From positions 4,526,001 to 4,590,000 of the forward strand of contig JAGPXD010000003.1 in NCBI GenBank assembly GCA_020746995.1: 64,000 nucleotides of DNA. The letters run 5' to 3'. The position numbers and the translations under genes are program-made. Source of the stretch: Plectosphaerella cucumerina (Eukaryota > Ascomycota > Sordariomycetes > Glomerellales > Plectosphaerellaceae). This document shows, in pieces, positions 1-12,744 of this stretch. The stretch's first letter is position 1. Every line of letters starts with the position of its first letter. The notes beneath the pieces are model-generated. The model made no database searches and was not told where the DNA came from. It saw only the letters and a program-made list of their open reading frames with translations.

Positions 1-2440
1 TAAGCTATCTAGAGGTATAAGCCTAGCTAGTACCTCGCTATATACTTATAGTCCGACCTGTCTAATTACCCTAATTATTCCTAGTCCCGTAGTAATTATA
101 GTAATTACTATATCCTACTTACCGTAATTACTAGCCTTAGCGGAGTAATTATAGTAATTATAACCTAAGTTAGTCTATATATCCTTATTATTCCTATAAT
201 AAGTCCTAGCCTTATATAATCTTCCCTAACTAGTCGCCTAATAGCTGTGTAGATAACCTTATTTCCAGGGTATACCGTCTAGGTATTATAAAATTCCCCT
301 CCTTATAGTTAATATCCTAGCGACCTATAAGTAGTAAGTCCCCTAGCTATATAGCCTATTTATTCCTATATTCCTTAGTTAATATAATATCTAGCCGGGT
401 CTCGAAATTAAAATTAAAAGTATTATCTACCGATTATCGTAATACTTAGGTCCTCCTAATTAATATATTCGGGTTCGAAATAATACCGTATTCTTTCTAT
501 ACTAAGTATAGTATATACTATATAATAGTATTAGGGGTTTTATACTACCGTGAGTATACTTACTATAGTTATAGTTACGATAGCTCGGGGATTTCGGTTA
601 TAGTTAGTAGGTAGCTTCTTCTTCCTTAGTGTTTTTTACGGGGTAAGGTACTAACGTATATATAACTTCTCGGATTATAAATAAAATATTATATATTTAA
701 GAGAGTAAAAAAGTAGCGGAGTAAAAACTACTTAATACTAAATAAGTAATAGATTAAGTATAAACCGAAATAAGTAAGGTAGTAGTTTATCTAATCCGTT
801 TATAAAGTTAAAAAGACTTATTATAGTCTTAGGGTATAGATATAATTTATCGGAATACTCTTTCTTTAGATAATCTAGATAAAGAGGAGTAGTAAGAGTC
901 CGAGGCGGCTACCGATATAATATCCTTAGGTAGTTTTAGTATAGTAGACTAGTTAGCTATAGACTTTCTTAGTTCTAGAACTAATAGAGTTAAAGCTAGG
1001 AGTTCTTAAGGTAGTCTAGTAGTTCCTATATATTTTCTTTATATCTATATCCTTCCTATTTAACTAGGAATTTATCTTATCCGTCCTAGTTTATCCGGTA
1101 GTTAAGGATTTACTCGACTATATATTCCTCGGTATTATTTACCTTAAGATCCTCCTTAAGTAGTATATTACCGGGTATTACTTCGAGTAGTATAATATAA
1201 AAGACCGGGTAGATCTTTATATTCTCGGGTAAGGAAAGTCGAAAATTAGTATCCGAGATTTTCTACTAAATTCAAAAGGGGTTAATCTTTTTAAAATCTA
1301 ACTTACTATTAGGATATATAGTTTTAATATTTTTATAAATAAGGTAGATTTTATCCTCCTCCTTAAAGGATAGTCCCTTTATCCTTAACTAGTTAGTATA
1401 TTTAGTTATTCTAATACATACTAGTTAAAGGTCTTAACGTAGTATATTATAAATATCCCTAATATCCTAAGTTAGTTTAGTAGTTTTAGGAGTTTTTAAA
1501 GTTTCCCTGGGTTTTCTATATATTATTAAGTTAAATCCGTAGTTAGTATAGAAAGGTAAGATTTTAGTTAACTCACTAGGTATATTATTATAGGTAAACT
1601 ATACTTTCGGTAGTAGTATAACCTAGTTATCCTGTCGTTTATTAATATAGTAACGAAGGTACTATTTAAGGGTCTAGTTAGTCCTTTCTATTTATCTATC
1701 TAATTATAGATAGAATATAGTTAAGAGATAGTAGTTAGGTCTAAGCTACTTTATAAGTCCTTTCTAAAAGTAGTTTATAAATAACTTATTATAATCGGAA
1801 ATAAGTTCCTTTAGTATACTATACTATATAGCGATATTACGTAGGAAGATATATATAAAGTCTTCCGTAGTTCCCGTTTTAAAGTATAGTAGAAAATAGG
1901 AGAATTTAGTAAAGTAATTGATAATAACTAGGATAGTATTATACTACTATCCTAAGACCGGTTCCTTAGATTTAGGTAAGTCTGTAATAAAATCTAAAGA
2001 GATAGATATCTATAGTCCTTCCGCTACGGGTAGAGGCTTAAGTTCTCCGTAGGGTTTATATCTAGTAGCCTTACTTTTATAGTAGAGGTTATAAGTCTTA
2101 AGTACTTCCTATACTTAAAGGTATATAACATTCTTATTATAGTACTATCGGATATACTAGTATATTTTCGAGACTCTTTAATATCCGTAAGTTAGAGTAT
2201 TATAGATATATATAATAAGTTCTTAAGTAGTCTCCTTATAAGTAATAAAAACCTCTAAGACTTATTTATTAGGTATAAAATTACCTTATAAATTAATTAA
2301 GAGGATTATATTATAGTCGGGGACTTTAGTATTTACTAAGTTATTATATAAACTTCCCTCCTATATTATATACGGCTAATTAAAACCGTATACGGATACC
2401 TATAATAATACTAACCTCTAGCTACCTATAATAAAGAAGA
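1..2440 (-). mobile_element. Ty3/gypsy retrotransposon relic (integrase part), RIP-mutated
   Basis: Read on the minus strand, this stretch conserves gypsy pol in stop-broken frames. At about 2030-2200 is the integrase zinc-binding region: a C-x2-C pair is legible and one His appears mutated to Tyr. At about 1930-2060 comes the block PLPVAEG followed by SISLDFITDLPKSKEPV and YNTILVIINYFTKFSYF, which is the start of the gypsy integrase core. At about 1280-1390 the C-terminal motif DKIYLIYKNIKT with KLDFKKINPFE follows. Stops replace Trp and Gln codons as RIP predicts. The element runs off the left edge. No RT or RNase H was recognised right of the zinc finger, and LTRs were not identified. It is a dead relic, not a gene. 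Confidence 0.8.
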
Positions 2441-2515
2441 TACTCCGGGCCGCCGGGTAGCCTCCCCCGTAAGGGGGGGGCTTTATCCGTAAGTAAGTAT
2501 AAGTAACTAAGACTA

Positions 2516-4376
2516 ACGTAATCCACTACCGAGTGGCCTAAACCACCGAGTAGCCTAGCTAGCCTATATTCCACGGATCTAGGCTATTATTACGTAACGG
2601 TATAATAGTTAATTAAAATAAAAGCTACTTATTACTATCCGATAATAATAGAGTAACCTGCTGATAAGTTCTCGCGTTATAACTAGTCTTTCCGTAGACA
2701 CTATAGTACCGTTTCTTCGGCGTAGCCCGTGTTAATAGTCCCGGATTTTAACGTGTTTCCTCCTTTACCTGAGAATCTACCTCCCTCTGGGTAATCTAGT
2801 CCTGTCCCTCACCTAGAGTAAGGCTTCCTCCTTTCCGTAGTTATATTTTTTTAGCCCTCCGTTATCGACTAAGCGTTATATTCTCCTCTCGAAGGATCAC
2901 GTTCTCCGACTTTAAAAGAGCGATCTAGTATATTATACTATATATACCTCTTAAGAACTACTTAATAGTATCTAAAATTAATAATAGTAAGCTACTCTTG
3001 TAATAGCTAATCCGACCTTTAATAAAATCAGACTATAAATAAGCCTCTATAGCGGTTATAGGCGTTTAGGAAGTCTATAGTTCGGGTAGGCCGTAAGATA
3101 ACCCCGGCGGCGTCGGTATCTTTAACTTTATATCTAGTTTCGAGAGAACCGCTACCGGGTTATAGGGTATAAACCCTACCCCTTAAAACCCACCCTAGAT
3201 ATTTTTTTCCGTTATTATATCTCGAAATACAGCGGAAAATATAGGTAGGAAGTCCTCCTTCGTAATATAACTTATACCGGCCTTTATCTTAATCTCGATT
3301 TATCGACTATATACTTTCTTTAGCGGGCCGAAATAGCTAATATCAAGAGGTTAGAGTAGATATAACGAGTAAGGGGGTATATAGAGTATAATAATATTAT
3401 TATCCTTATAGTAGAGCTTAAATTCGACGGAGTAGTAACTTTCGTAGCTATCTAGAATAAAGACGTAATACCCGCCCGACTTTCTGGTTTTTATATATCG
3501 GTTAAAATACCGAATCTAATCGATACTAATTTTGTTTATTATCCAGCCGTTTAGAGACGTTACGATCCTCTAGTTACGTGGAATCGTGTTGTCTTAGTAC
3601 TAAGTCGAGAGGTGATATTTACCCGTAACTACTATATACGGCGGGATATAGAAACCGGTCGCGTTAACGCCCTAGATTACTATAACCTATTCCCGATTAC
3701 CCGGCTACTTTATCTTTACGTTAGAATATCTTTCCGTGTTTATAACGACGGTTCCGTTACCGATAATACCTATCTGGAAACCGGTCTTATCGAAGTTATA
3801 GATATCGGAGTCCGCTATACTATATTTCACGACTATATTCGTAATAAGATAAAACCACGTATTTATCGCGACTAGATCTTCGTATTAGGCTCTCTTATAG
3901 TTATATCGGCGAGAGAAATACGTTCGGAGCTCTAGTTGTCGATTAATAAATCTCGAAGGTTAGTTAATCCCGACGGGTAGCGTATCGCGCTCCGCGAGTA
4001 GCTTATTTGTTATATCTCTAACCTTACTTAACCGAGGAGGGTATAATCGTAAATCTAGGTCGAGTATATATTTGATAATTATCTTCTCTTCTAGCTTGTT
4101 TAATTTCGTGGTATTTAGAGGGCTGTCGCGTCGGGTAGTAGTCCCGTGTAGGTGACGGAGGAGAGTTCTCTTCGGTATATCGTAGATCTTTATAGCGCCC
4201 GTAGTACTTAGTTTTGGTTTAGATTTTATTACTTAGATAGTAAGGATAATCTGGCTTTCTTTAGAAGGTAATACTATTTCGAGTAGTAGAATAAACGCGT
4301 GACGATAGTATGGATCCGTGGAATGTAGGCGGGCTGGGCCACTCGGTGGTTTGGGCTACTCGGTGGTGGATTACGT
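2516..4376 (-). mobile_element. Fot1/pogo-type DNA transposon, copy A, RIP-inactivated
   Basis: The element is bounded by inverted repeats that start acgtaatccac and contain a repeated ccgagt(a/g)gcc motif. It is flanked by TA on both sides, the target duplication of Tc1/mariner-pogo elements. Length is 1,861 bp, the same as copy B, of which this is the reverse-complement relative. The transposase reads on the minus strand but is broken by RIP stops, so no product is expected. Its catalytic motifs are clearer in copy B. An 87-codon open stretch at 3612-3875 on the plus strand is antisense to the transposase and is not taken as a gene. Confidence 0.88.
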
Positions 4377-4399
4377 TAAATATATATCCGTCTCCTAAG

Positions 4400-4460
4400 T
4401 TACGGATAACCCCTTTACGGATAACCCCTTTACGGATAACCCCTTTCCGGATAACCCCTT
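4400..4460. repeat. 15-bp tandem repeat, four units
   Basis: Four head-to-tail copies of a 15-bp unit (tttacggataacccc with one ttccgg variant) lie just outside the right end of Fot1 copy A. The unit contains TAACCCC, which resembles a telomere repeat, but the 15-bp period and the lack of pure TTAGGG runs argue against a telomere. Confidence 0.8.
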
Positions 4461-4883
4461 TACTAGTAGCTAACCTAAACCTAGGTATACCGATAGATAG
4501 CTAATATCCCGTAGACCTAGGGAAAGGCCTCCCTAGATACTTATACCTAAATATAAATACCCGTAGCTATCCGCTAAGTTAAGTAACTATAAGATAGTAA
4601 TTAACTAAGGAAAGAAATTTCTCTCCGACTAAGCCGAGTAGGGTACTAAGAGAGTTATAAATACTCTCCTATAGGTATTTATAACCGGAGGAGGTAACCC
4701 TTAACTACTAGAGAGTATACTTACTACCGTTATCCGTAAACTTAATAATATTAAAGACTACTTCCCCCTAAAGGGATACCTAGGGTAACTGACCTAGGCC
4801 TAGGTTATAGCCGCCCGCCCGCCTATAGTTATAATCTTAAATAATAAATAACGTAAAATATAGGTTACTAGGGACCTTAATAG
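4461..4883. other. AT-rich RIP-like sequence without a recognised element
   Basis: The composition is like the surrounding RIP-mutated repeats: very few CA or TG dinucleotides and many TA steps. It may be the 5' part of the LINE relic to the right, but I could not read a diagnostic motif. Confidence 0.5.
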
Positions 4884-5008
4884 TAGGGCCTGTCTAGAAG
4901 GGCCGGACGTCTGGCTAGCAGGGCCGGAAAAAGTGGGTATCCTCGGAAATAAGGAGTCCGTCACCCGACGTCGCGATAGCCTCACAATCACACCTGTTTG
5001 ACCTAAGG

Positions 5009-5143
5009 GACTGCGCGGGTCCCAGGACCTGTAGATGACTGTCGCTGCAGATAGACTGCGCGGGTCCCAGGACCTGTAGATGACCGTTGCTGCAGATAGA
5101 CTGCGCGGGTCCCAGGATCTGTAGATGACTGTAGCTGTAGATG
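5009..5143. repeat. 45-bp tandem repeat, three units
   Basis: Three consecutive 45-bp units begin gactgcgcgggtcccagga and differ by a few transitions. They sit inside the TIR element at 4884-5328. Confidence 0.92.
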
Positions 5144-5145
5144 GA

Positions 5146-5240
5146 CTGCGACCGAGCGATTGAACTGCGACCGAGCGATTAAACTGCGACCGAGCGATTG
5201 AACTGCGACCGAGCGATTGAACTGCGACCGAGTAATTAAG
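5146..5240. repeat. 19-bp tandem repeat, five units
   Basis: Five 19-bp units (ctgcgaccgagcgattgaa) follow directly after the 45-bp repeats inside the same TIR element. The last unit has diverged to agtaattaa. Confidence 0.92.
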
Positions 5241-5339
5241 GCTATCGCGACGTTAAGCGTTATTTCCGGGGAGACCCACTTTTTCCGGCCCTGCTAGCTA
5301 AACGTCCGGCCCTTCTAGACAGGCCCTAATAGTAACCTT

Positions 5340-8300
5340 AAAGGGAAAAAACTAAAAGAAGTAGTTATAATTATAAATACCGTTATAAAAACGGATGTAG
5401 TTATAGCCGCCTATAGGCTACCGCGAGGAGAATAAATCCTTACTTTTAAAGATATAATAACCCTTAAGAAAGTTACCGGGGATAAAAAATAAGTAAAGAT
5501 AGCTTTTGGTACTAAAACTAAAACTAGATATATATAGTATACTATCTATACCGGCTTTTTCCCGAAAGTAACTATAGATAGCCTTATAAAGAAAGACCTC
5601 CTTAACTTTATTAGGAGGGATAATCCTACCCTCTCCTTTATTATATATACCGCCCTACCGAGGTACGTAAATATAAATAACTATAAGTATATATCCCTCT
5701 ACCTCGACTTCGAAGACCCCGCTTAAGTAAGGAAGGCCTACGATAACGGGATTATAGTTAATATAAGGTAGCTCGCCGCCTCCCTATACGTTAGTATAGC
5801 CTACGTAAAGTAGTATTTTAAATATAAGGGTTTAGGTATACCGTAATTAACTATAGGCGATTATAAAAATATAGATACTATAGCTACCTAGGGTGTAAAG
5901 ATCGGGACTATAAAGGAAAAGACTACTATAATAATAGGAAAAATAGCTATAAGCTGTATTACGTAAACTACTATAGCCGTTATACCGCCTAGGTATAAAA
6001 CTATACTATATACTAAGCTTAAGCCGAGGAGGCCCTAGCCGACTAGTATACTAAGCCCTAGACCTTTACTATCCCCGACTAATAGCCGCCTATACTTACA
6101 CCTATATATATACCGCCGCCCGCGGAGGAATAAAGCCCTACCCTTGCCTAGTCTCCGGCTAAGAGGAGGGTAACCTTAACTACTCCTACCTCTAGGGGTA
6201 TAGGGAGTTAGCCGGCTATACTAGCGGCCGGCCGCCCGCGATAAAATATAAACCCGCCCCTAGGTATACCCCCGATTAACGGATTCCTAAGCTAAAGAGT
6301 TAACTAGAACCCCTGAGCCCTAGCCGCCCTACTACTCCCTCCCCCGCTATAAGCCCCGTAGGTAGAGGATATATATAAATAGGGGCCTATAGCTAAATAA
6401 AGGGGTTTATAGCCCTCTTATAGAATATATAGTAAGGTAGATAAAACCTTATAGAGGTACTAAACGCCCCTACTAAGTATAATATAATTATAGTATAAAA
6501 ACCCCCCTAGGATAAGATAATAAATATACCCTACCCCTTATAAAGCGGCTATATAATCGTCTAGGCCCTCGGGAGTAACTAGCTACGGGTAGCCTTCTTT
6601 ATATATAACCGCTACTAAATACAGATATTTAAGGCCTAATAGGATTAATACCGGGTAACCCTCCTAGCTAAGGAAAATATACCTATAGTCTCCTTTATCT
6701 ATATATACTTATAACCGCCCGGTTTACTAAGTATATATAACTAGCCTACCCCGATTATATACCTTAGCTAGGTACTAAGGCCTAAAGCTATAGTCCTCCT
6801 AGGAGACTTTAACCTATACTACCCCCTCTAGTAGATAGGTAGATAAATATATACGGGTACGGATCTCTTCCTATAGCTAGTAGAGGATAAGGGACTAAAC
6901 CTCCTTACCCCTACCGATATACCTACCTAGTAGAAATATAGTTATAGGGACTCTATAATAGACCTCGCCTAGGCTATACCCGCCCTTAGAGGTACCTAGG
7001 TAAAAACGGCCGCCTATACCGGATCTAACTACCTAAGATAAGTATATACTATCCCCCGTAAACTCCCGTATATACCCGACTATATTAATTAGTAAACCCT
7101 AGACTTAGTATAACTCGACTATAAATACTCCTTTATTAAGCCGTTTAAACTATAAGAACTCCTAACTACTAAAGTAATAAATACTACCTAACTCTCCCTC
7201 TTTAAATACCTCTAGATAATAGTAACTACTTATACCCGCTAATATATAGGGGCTCCCCCTAAAAATAACTAGTAGATAAAGGAGTATTATAAAGTAGTTT
7301 AAAAGGAGAGATAGGTACGGAAGTCCTAGGCCGCAAGGTAGACGTAAATAGATAAAGATACCCTCGCCTAGGTAACTATAGTAAAATATAAGATAATTAC
7401 CTTAGTAAAATAAACGTCCTAGCGATAGATACTAGATAAATAAAGGGAAACCTGTGACACCCAGCTTAGGGAGTAGGCGGATAATAAGGATTAGCCTTAT
7501 CGGGCTACGGATAAGTAGACCCGACCTACTATATCTAGCTAATCACGTATAGAGTGTGGAGTATCGTGAGCTATAAGCTAAAGGCTTATAGAGTATAGTA
7601 AGCTATAATCTAACTAACTAACCTTACTAGAGGGATAGATTACTATAGTCGGTAATCTAGGGTAAGCTACTTAATATTTAAGATAACTTAAGTAGTAGGT
7701 TAGTATAGATAACTCTTATAATAGTAATTAATTTAAGTCTTTATTAGAAATACCCTCTAGTCTCTAGTAAAGGAGTATAATACTTTATAATAATATTAGT
7801 TACCCCTTATTACTTAATAGTCGCCTAGTACGTCCTACTAGTATAGACTACCTCGGTTCTAGTCTATAGTCTTCGGAAGATTATACCTGGGTTGTAATAA
7901 AACCCCGGAAGGGATCTAGGTTATTACTAAGTAAGTAAAGATATAAAGTTAATACCCCTGTATACTATTATAAATACCTGACTTACGGGTGTCCGAGGAT
8001 ACTAGTAGCCCCCCGATTATATTTACCTATAAGGAGAAGACTAAGCTCCTCGCTGCCTATTTCTACCCGACCGCGACTATAGACCTTAGCGATATCCTAC
8101 CTGTATAGGAACCCTCTCTTTAGGACTTAAACTACCTTAAATTTAGCCTCGATATCTTAGTAGAAGATATTAAGGGAGTACTAAAAAAAGTAAAGTAGTA
8201 AAATACTCCCGGGTAGATAGGACTTCTAAACGGGTTCCTCTATACCTATAGGGAACCGATTATAACTATAATTATAGTCCTACTAACCGCCTACTTATAG

Positions 8301-8700
8301 ATAGGATATTTCCCTAGCCCCTCTAAATATATAATTATAGTAGTCCTCCCGAAGAATAAAAAGAAAATAGACTACCTAAGGATATAATAGCCGATTATAC
8401 TACTCTATACCGGGGGAAAGATCGCTAAGAAGATAATCGGATATAGGCTTACGTAAGTAGCTAAAGATACTAGCCTACTACCCCCTACCTAATTTAGTTT
8501 TAGATAAAACTACTCCGCCGAAACTATAGTCTGTAGGACCGAAGGGGTCTCTAGGATAACAGTAGATATATTAATAGAGGGGAAAAACTACTCTATCTAC
8601 AGGAATCCGACGCGAGTCGGAAAAGTATAGGGATAGACCTACTAGCCTAAGCGGCTGACTAATAAGGGGCGGGCTATACCTCGTTAGTAAATAAGGGTAG
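5340..8700 (+). mobile_element. Tad-like LINE retrotransposon relic, RIP-mutated
   Basis: Read on the plus strand, two LINE landmarks survive in broken frames. At about 6802-6840 the endonuclease motif VLLGDFNLYYPL is followed by a stop where Trp is expected. At about 8000-8560 the reverse transcriptase start is legible as IIFTYKEKTKLLAAYFYPT, DLSDILPV, a PGRDG-like turn, LPKNKKKIDYLR, and LPPTQFSFRQNYSAET. Stops replace Trp and Gln as RIP predicts. A 500-bp foreign stretch splits the coding sequence near 7450-7965. The RT is cut off near 8.7 kb next to a poly-C tract. No functional product is expected. Confidence 0.78.
7452..7965. mobile_element. Candidate solo LTR or other insertion in the LINE
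   Basis: LINE-like coding sequence is readable on both sides but not within. The left edge reads tgtgacaccc, similar to the start of many fungal gypsy LTRs. I could not find a matching right end or an unambiguous target duplication, so both the right boundary and the identity are uncertain. Confidence 0.3.
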
Positions 8701-8709
8701 CCCCCGACA

Positions 8710-8726
8710 CCCCCCCCCCCCCCCCC
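8710..8726. repeat. Poly-C tract, 17 bases
   Basis: Seventeen consecutive C residues mark the junction between the LINE relic and the copia relic. Such tracts are length-unstable and may be misassembled. Confidence 0.9.
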
Positions 8727-8759
8727 AGCCGTGCCCTAGCTATCTAACTATATTATAAT

Positions 8760-11700
8760 ACTTATTCCTTAGTATTTTACTAGTTTAGATACCACTATAG
8801 TTCCTATCGTAAGTATAAGGCCTATCTAGTAAATAAACTTCTAGTATTTCTATCGATCTAACGCCTTTATTATCCCGTTAGCTACTATATCCTTAGTACT
8901 AATAAATTCAATCCTAAAGTAACCTAGTTCTATCTACTAGATAATCTATTTATATCTAAGGTCGATATAACGACTATAAGCCTTATAAGATAGGTTAAGG
9001 ATCTATATCTTTATATTTATACTATTAGTAGCGACGACTAGTAGTATAGTAATTATATTCCCTATATACCTATTTAGTTCTACTACCTATAGGAGGTTTA
9101 GGGCTACCGGCGTTAGGTTTATAAATTCGGCTTTAAAGGTACTAAGGGTAACTATTATTTACTTCTTATTTTTCTAAACTACCGGTCCGCTGTATATAAA
9201 TACGATATATCCGCCCGTGGATAGTCTTATTATCTTATCGGTGTAACTAGTGTCTACTATAACGTAGATACCTCTAGAGGGGTCTTACTAGCCTACCTCC
9301 CTTGTATATATAATAGATATATCCGAGGTTATATTAAGATACCTGAAATAATACTTAATACTCTTTTAGTGTAAAACTAAAGGACCGGAATTTACCTTAT
9401 AGAGTTTACTTACGGCGTAGGCGATATCAGGACGTATACCTAACGTTAGCTAGTTTAAGTATCCCGTACCCTCCTAGTATTCTGTAACTTATTCCGGCTT
9501 AGTATTAGTAATAGCTAGTATTAGTTTAAAATCCGAGGGTAACGGGGTTTATATATTAAAGGAACCTACTATTTTAAACCTCTTATAGATCTTCTTAGTA
9601 TATACTTACTATAATAACTTAATAATACCTTTATTAAAGTTATAGTTAATCTTAAAGCCTAGGAATAACTTAGCTAGCCCTAAGGTCTTAATAGGATATA
9701 CTTTAGTAAGTAAATCCCTAACCTTTATAATCTCCTCTATTATTTTAGCTGTAATTAACGTATTATTAACGTAAATAAGGATTATTATACCTATAACCGG
9801 GTTAATAAGTAAGTAGGTTTCTCTCTTAACGGGGATAAATCTTATCTTCTTTATATATACTATAATAAATCTAAACTATATTAGTAGAGCCTCGCGGAGG
9901 CCGTATAGTACCTTTCTAAGTAGGTAAACCCTCTTAGAACTATCGTTAAAGCTAAGTAGTATTATAATATATACTTCCTTGCTATCGGGTATTAATACTA
10001 TAAGGAATACTATATTAAAGTTATATATTTCCTATCTAAGGCCGTAAAGTACTATATAGGCTACGAAGACCCTAAGGGATAAGAGCTGTGTAATAGCGCT
10101 ATAGAGATCCTATGCTATCTATTTACCTAGCTACCTGTTACTATATACTACCTATCTAGCTTTATAGCGAATAGTACTATCTATATTAAGTTTTACGTTA
10201 TAAACCTATTAGCCTGGAATTACCTTTATATCGGGGCGTTATAGTACTAGGTCCTATATATACTTCTCGTTAAGAGTATTAATCTAGTATTATATTACTA
10301 GGAGCTAGTTATTATAATAACGTTTACTTTCTTTAGCCTTCTAGTAGTTCTTAGGAGGGTTAGGAGTATTCCCCGGTATCTCCGAGACTATATAGTCGAC
10401 TTCGAAGATACTAAAATAAACTAGATCTTCCTTATCTTTATCCTGTATAGTAAGTAATAGTATAAGCTCTTAGATTAGATTATTATTATCTACGTTAGTA
10501 TTTAGCTTATATAGAGTATTAGGATTTAACTAGATATCCGAGGATCCTATATCCTCTTATAAGTTATAGTTTATAGGGGTATTACCCGTTTAGGTGTTAT
10601 TCTACTACTATTATTTTTTAGGTTATTAATATTCCGGGAGGGCTTAAGGAATATTAACTTAGACTTCTCCTATATCTAACTTATCGAAATCTATAGCTAG
10701 AGTATCTTTAGGGATACGAAGTTGTAGCCTACTACTTAATCTATTATTACCTTCGTAGAATCTTATATCCCTATATCTCTCTACCTTATTAGTCTTAGGG
10801 TTATATATATTATAGATATATCCGTAAATAGACTTATATCTAATAAGGTAACCCTTCTAAGCGCGAGGCTCTATTTTATTAGCCTTCGTAGGAGTATTAG
10901 GGCCTTTCTTATAGATATATACTATATACCTATATATCCTTAAGTAGTAAATATAAGGATTACTAAGATCTGAGGGTTAACCTAGGGCCTTAGATATCTT
11001 CTCTAGTAGTAAGAGTTTATAATTAAAGCTGTTTTTCGACGGTAAGAGGTTATAGATCTCGGTTGCTATTTTAATAGTATATACCTATAGCGTTAGTAGT
11101 AAGTAAGGGAGGTCGGTAAGTATTACTCTTACTATATTATAAAGTACTACTCCGGCCTGTTCGGCCTTTCCGTTCTGTTAAGGTATATTTAGTATAAATA
11201 TTATAATATATAGTCCGTTCTATATAGTTATATCCTTAAGTCTTATATTCTTAAACTTACCGCCGTTATCTATATATATAGCCTTTAGTATAATACCCGT
11301 CTATACTTTAAAGAACTTTAGAAAAGTCTTAATCTCCGTAATAACTATTATAACTATCTTATCTCGGAGTTATTAAACCTACTAGTACCCCGTATAGTAG
11401 TTAATAAAATAGAGATAATACTTAATTCCTCTAAACGATATGGGCTTAATAATAAGTAAATTAGTATAAAAACTCCCCGGTATATTTAGTATCGGGGGAG
11501 GTACCCTACTAATAATCTAGGTACTATTAACTAGGTAATAAGCCTTATAATAAAAGTCCTATATTATTCTCTAGCTTAACTTAATACCTACTTTATTACA
11601 GGCCTTTAGAACATACTTAGTACCGATATAGCTAAGTCGCCGGTACTAAAGAGAAAATACTTTAGTTTATCCTAAACTTCCTTAATTACAACGTTTATTA

Positions 11701-12250
11701 GTACCTTATCGAGGGGGGATATATATTTATTAATATCGAGTATCGCGACGCTCTGTTTCTAGGTAATCTAGTTAATAGGTACATAACTATATTAAAGTTA
11801 TAAAGTATTTATAAAACTATCTATAATAATACTATTAGCCCGGAGAGTACCGGTACTAATAAGGTTATATAGGGTAGTAGGATAAAAGACGATATCTATT
11901 AGTATCTAGGGAACTAATTTAGATTTATCTATAGGGTCGATTATATAAAAGGTAATTATTCCTTTACCTTTAAGTTAGGTCCTCTAACTATTAGCTATAA
12001 TTAATTAAGCTTTTTTATTATTAGGGTTAAATTTAGTAAACTATAAAAGGTTATTAAATATAGAGTTACTATAACCGGAGTCTAAAATTATATTATCCTT
12101 ATAGAAAATCTGAAAGATATTTACTATAACAGGTATCGCCTCCTACTCTAGGATAAGCTCCTCGGGTTAAGCTAGTAGTATTATATTAACTACGGGCTAC
12201 TAGGTAAAAAAGCCTCCCGTAGTATTAACGGAAGGGTAATTCCTCGCGTT
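8760..12250 (-). mobile_element. Ty1/copia retrotransposon pol relic, RIP-mutated
   Basis: Read on the minus strand from right to left the copia order is preserved. The protease motif IILDSGYSNSIF is at about 12045-12110. Integrase is at about 11150-11330, with LKFFK, KAIYIDNGGKFK and the following QNGKAE-like block. RNase H is at about 9170-9250, with VDTSYTDKIIRLSTGGYIVF. The C-terminus at about 8770-8890 reads STKDIVANGIIKALDRQKY. The order protease, integrase, RT, RNase H is diagnostic for copia as opposed to gypsy. Frames are broken by RIP-type stops. LTRs were not resolved, and the gag end abuts the fold-back element at 12309. Confidence 0.8.
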
Positions 12251-12308
12251 AGTGTTAGTACTAGGGACGTTAGTTAGTACCGGCTGGATAGTTCTGGGAT
12301 CCCTGATA

Positions 12309-12742
12309 ACGTACTTCCCAGGTGAGTGGCCACCCCGGGTGAGTGGCCACCCTCCTTATCGCCGCTTAAAGGCTATTTTCGACCCCCCTGTAAAAGTAGG
12401 TTATTCTAAGCTAGATTTAGTAATTCAAGCTGATTTTACTAAACGATAAGGGTAATTTAGCTATATACTAGCTATAAAGTTATATAAGCGACTCTGAGTA
12501 TAGTAGACTATGAATCTACCTAATCGATAAGAACTAGATATAATCTACTATACTTATAGCTATTAATAGAACTATCTAAAGAGTATACTACTTGATTGTT
12601 CTTATCGCTTAGTAAAAGAAGCTTGAATTACTAGATTAGGCTTAGTATAACCTACTTTTACAGGGGGGTCGAAAATAGCCTTTAAGCGGCGATAAGGAGG
12701 GTGGCCACTTACCCGGGGTGGCCACTCACCTGGGAAGTACGT
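12309..12742. mobile_element. Fold-back MITE with Fot1-like ends
   Basis: A 434-bp element has very long inverted repeats, about 140 bp per arm and nearly identical for the first 100 bp. It starts acgtacttcccaggtgagtg and is flanked by TA on both sides. The termini share features with the Fot1 ends in this window: an ACGTA start, a TA target site, and a duplicated GAGTGGCC motif in the first 45 bp. It has no transposase. It keeps many CpA/TpG sites, so it is less RIP-damaged than its neighbours. It was probably mobilised by a pogo/Fot1-type transposase (inference). Confidence 0.82.
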
Positions 12743-12744
12743 TA

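Larger units (their letters stand above)
4884..5328. mobile_element. Non-coding TIR element built around two minisatellites
   Basis: The ends are near-perfect inverted repeats of about 65-70 bp. The left end begins TAGGGCCTGTCTAG and the right end is its reverse complement, ending CTAGACAGGCCCTA. The flanks read (ta)atag on both sides, a possible short target duplication. The interior is mostly two tandem arrays, listed separately. No open frame of useful length is present. The sequence keeps CpA/TpG and GC-rich stretches, unlike its RIP-mutated surroundings, so it is younger or escaped RIP because it is short. It lies at the left edge of the LINE relic. Superfamily not assigned. Confidence 0.7.

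Noticed and set aside
3612..3875. 87-codon open frame within Fot1 copy A
   Set aside because: It is antisense to the decayed transposase and matches nothing; a chance open stretch.
5009..5240. Possible CRISPR-like array
   Set aside because: Repeats are directly adjacent without unique spacers, inside a eukaryotic TIR element.
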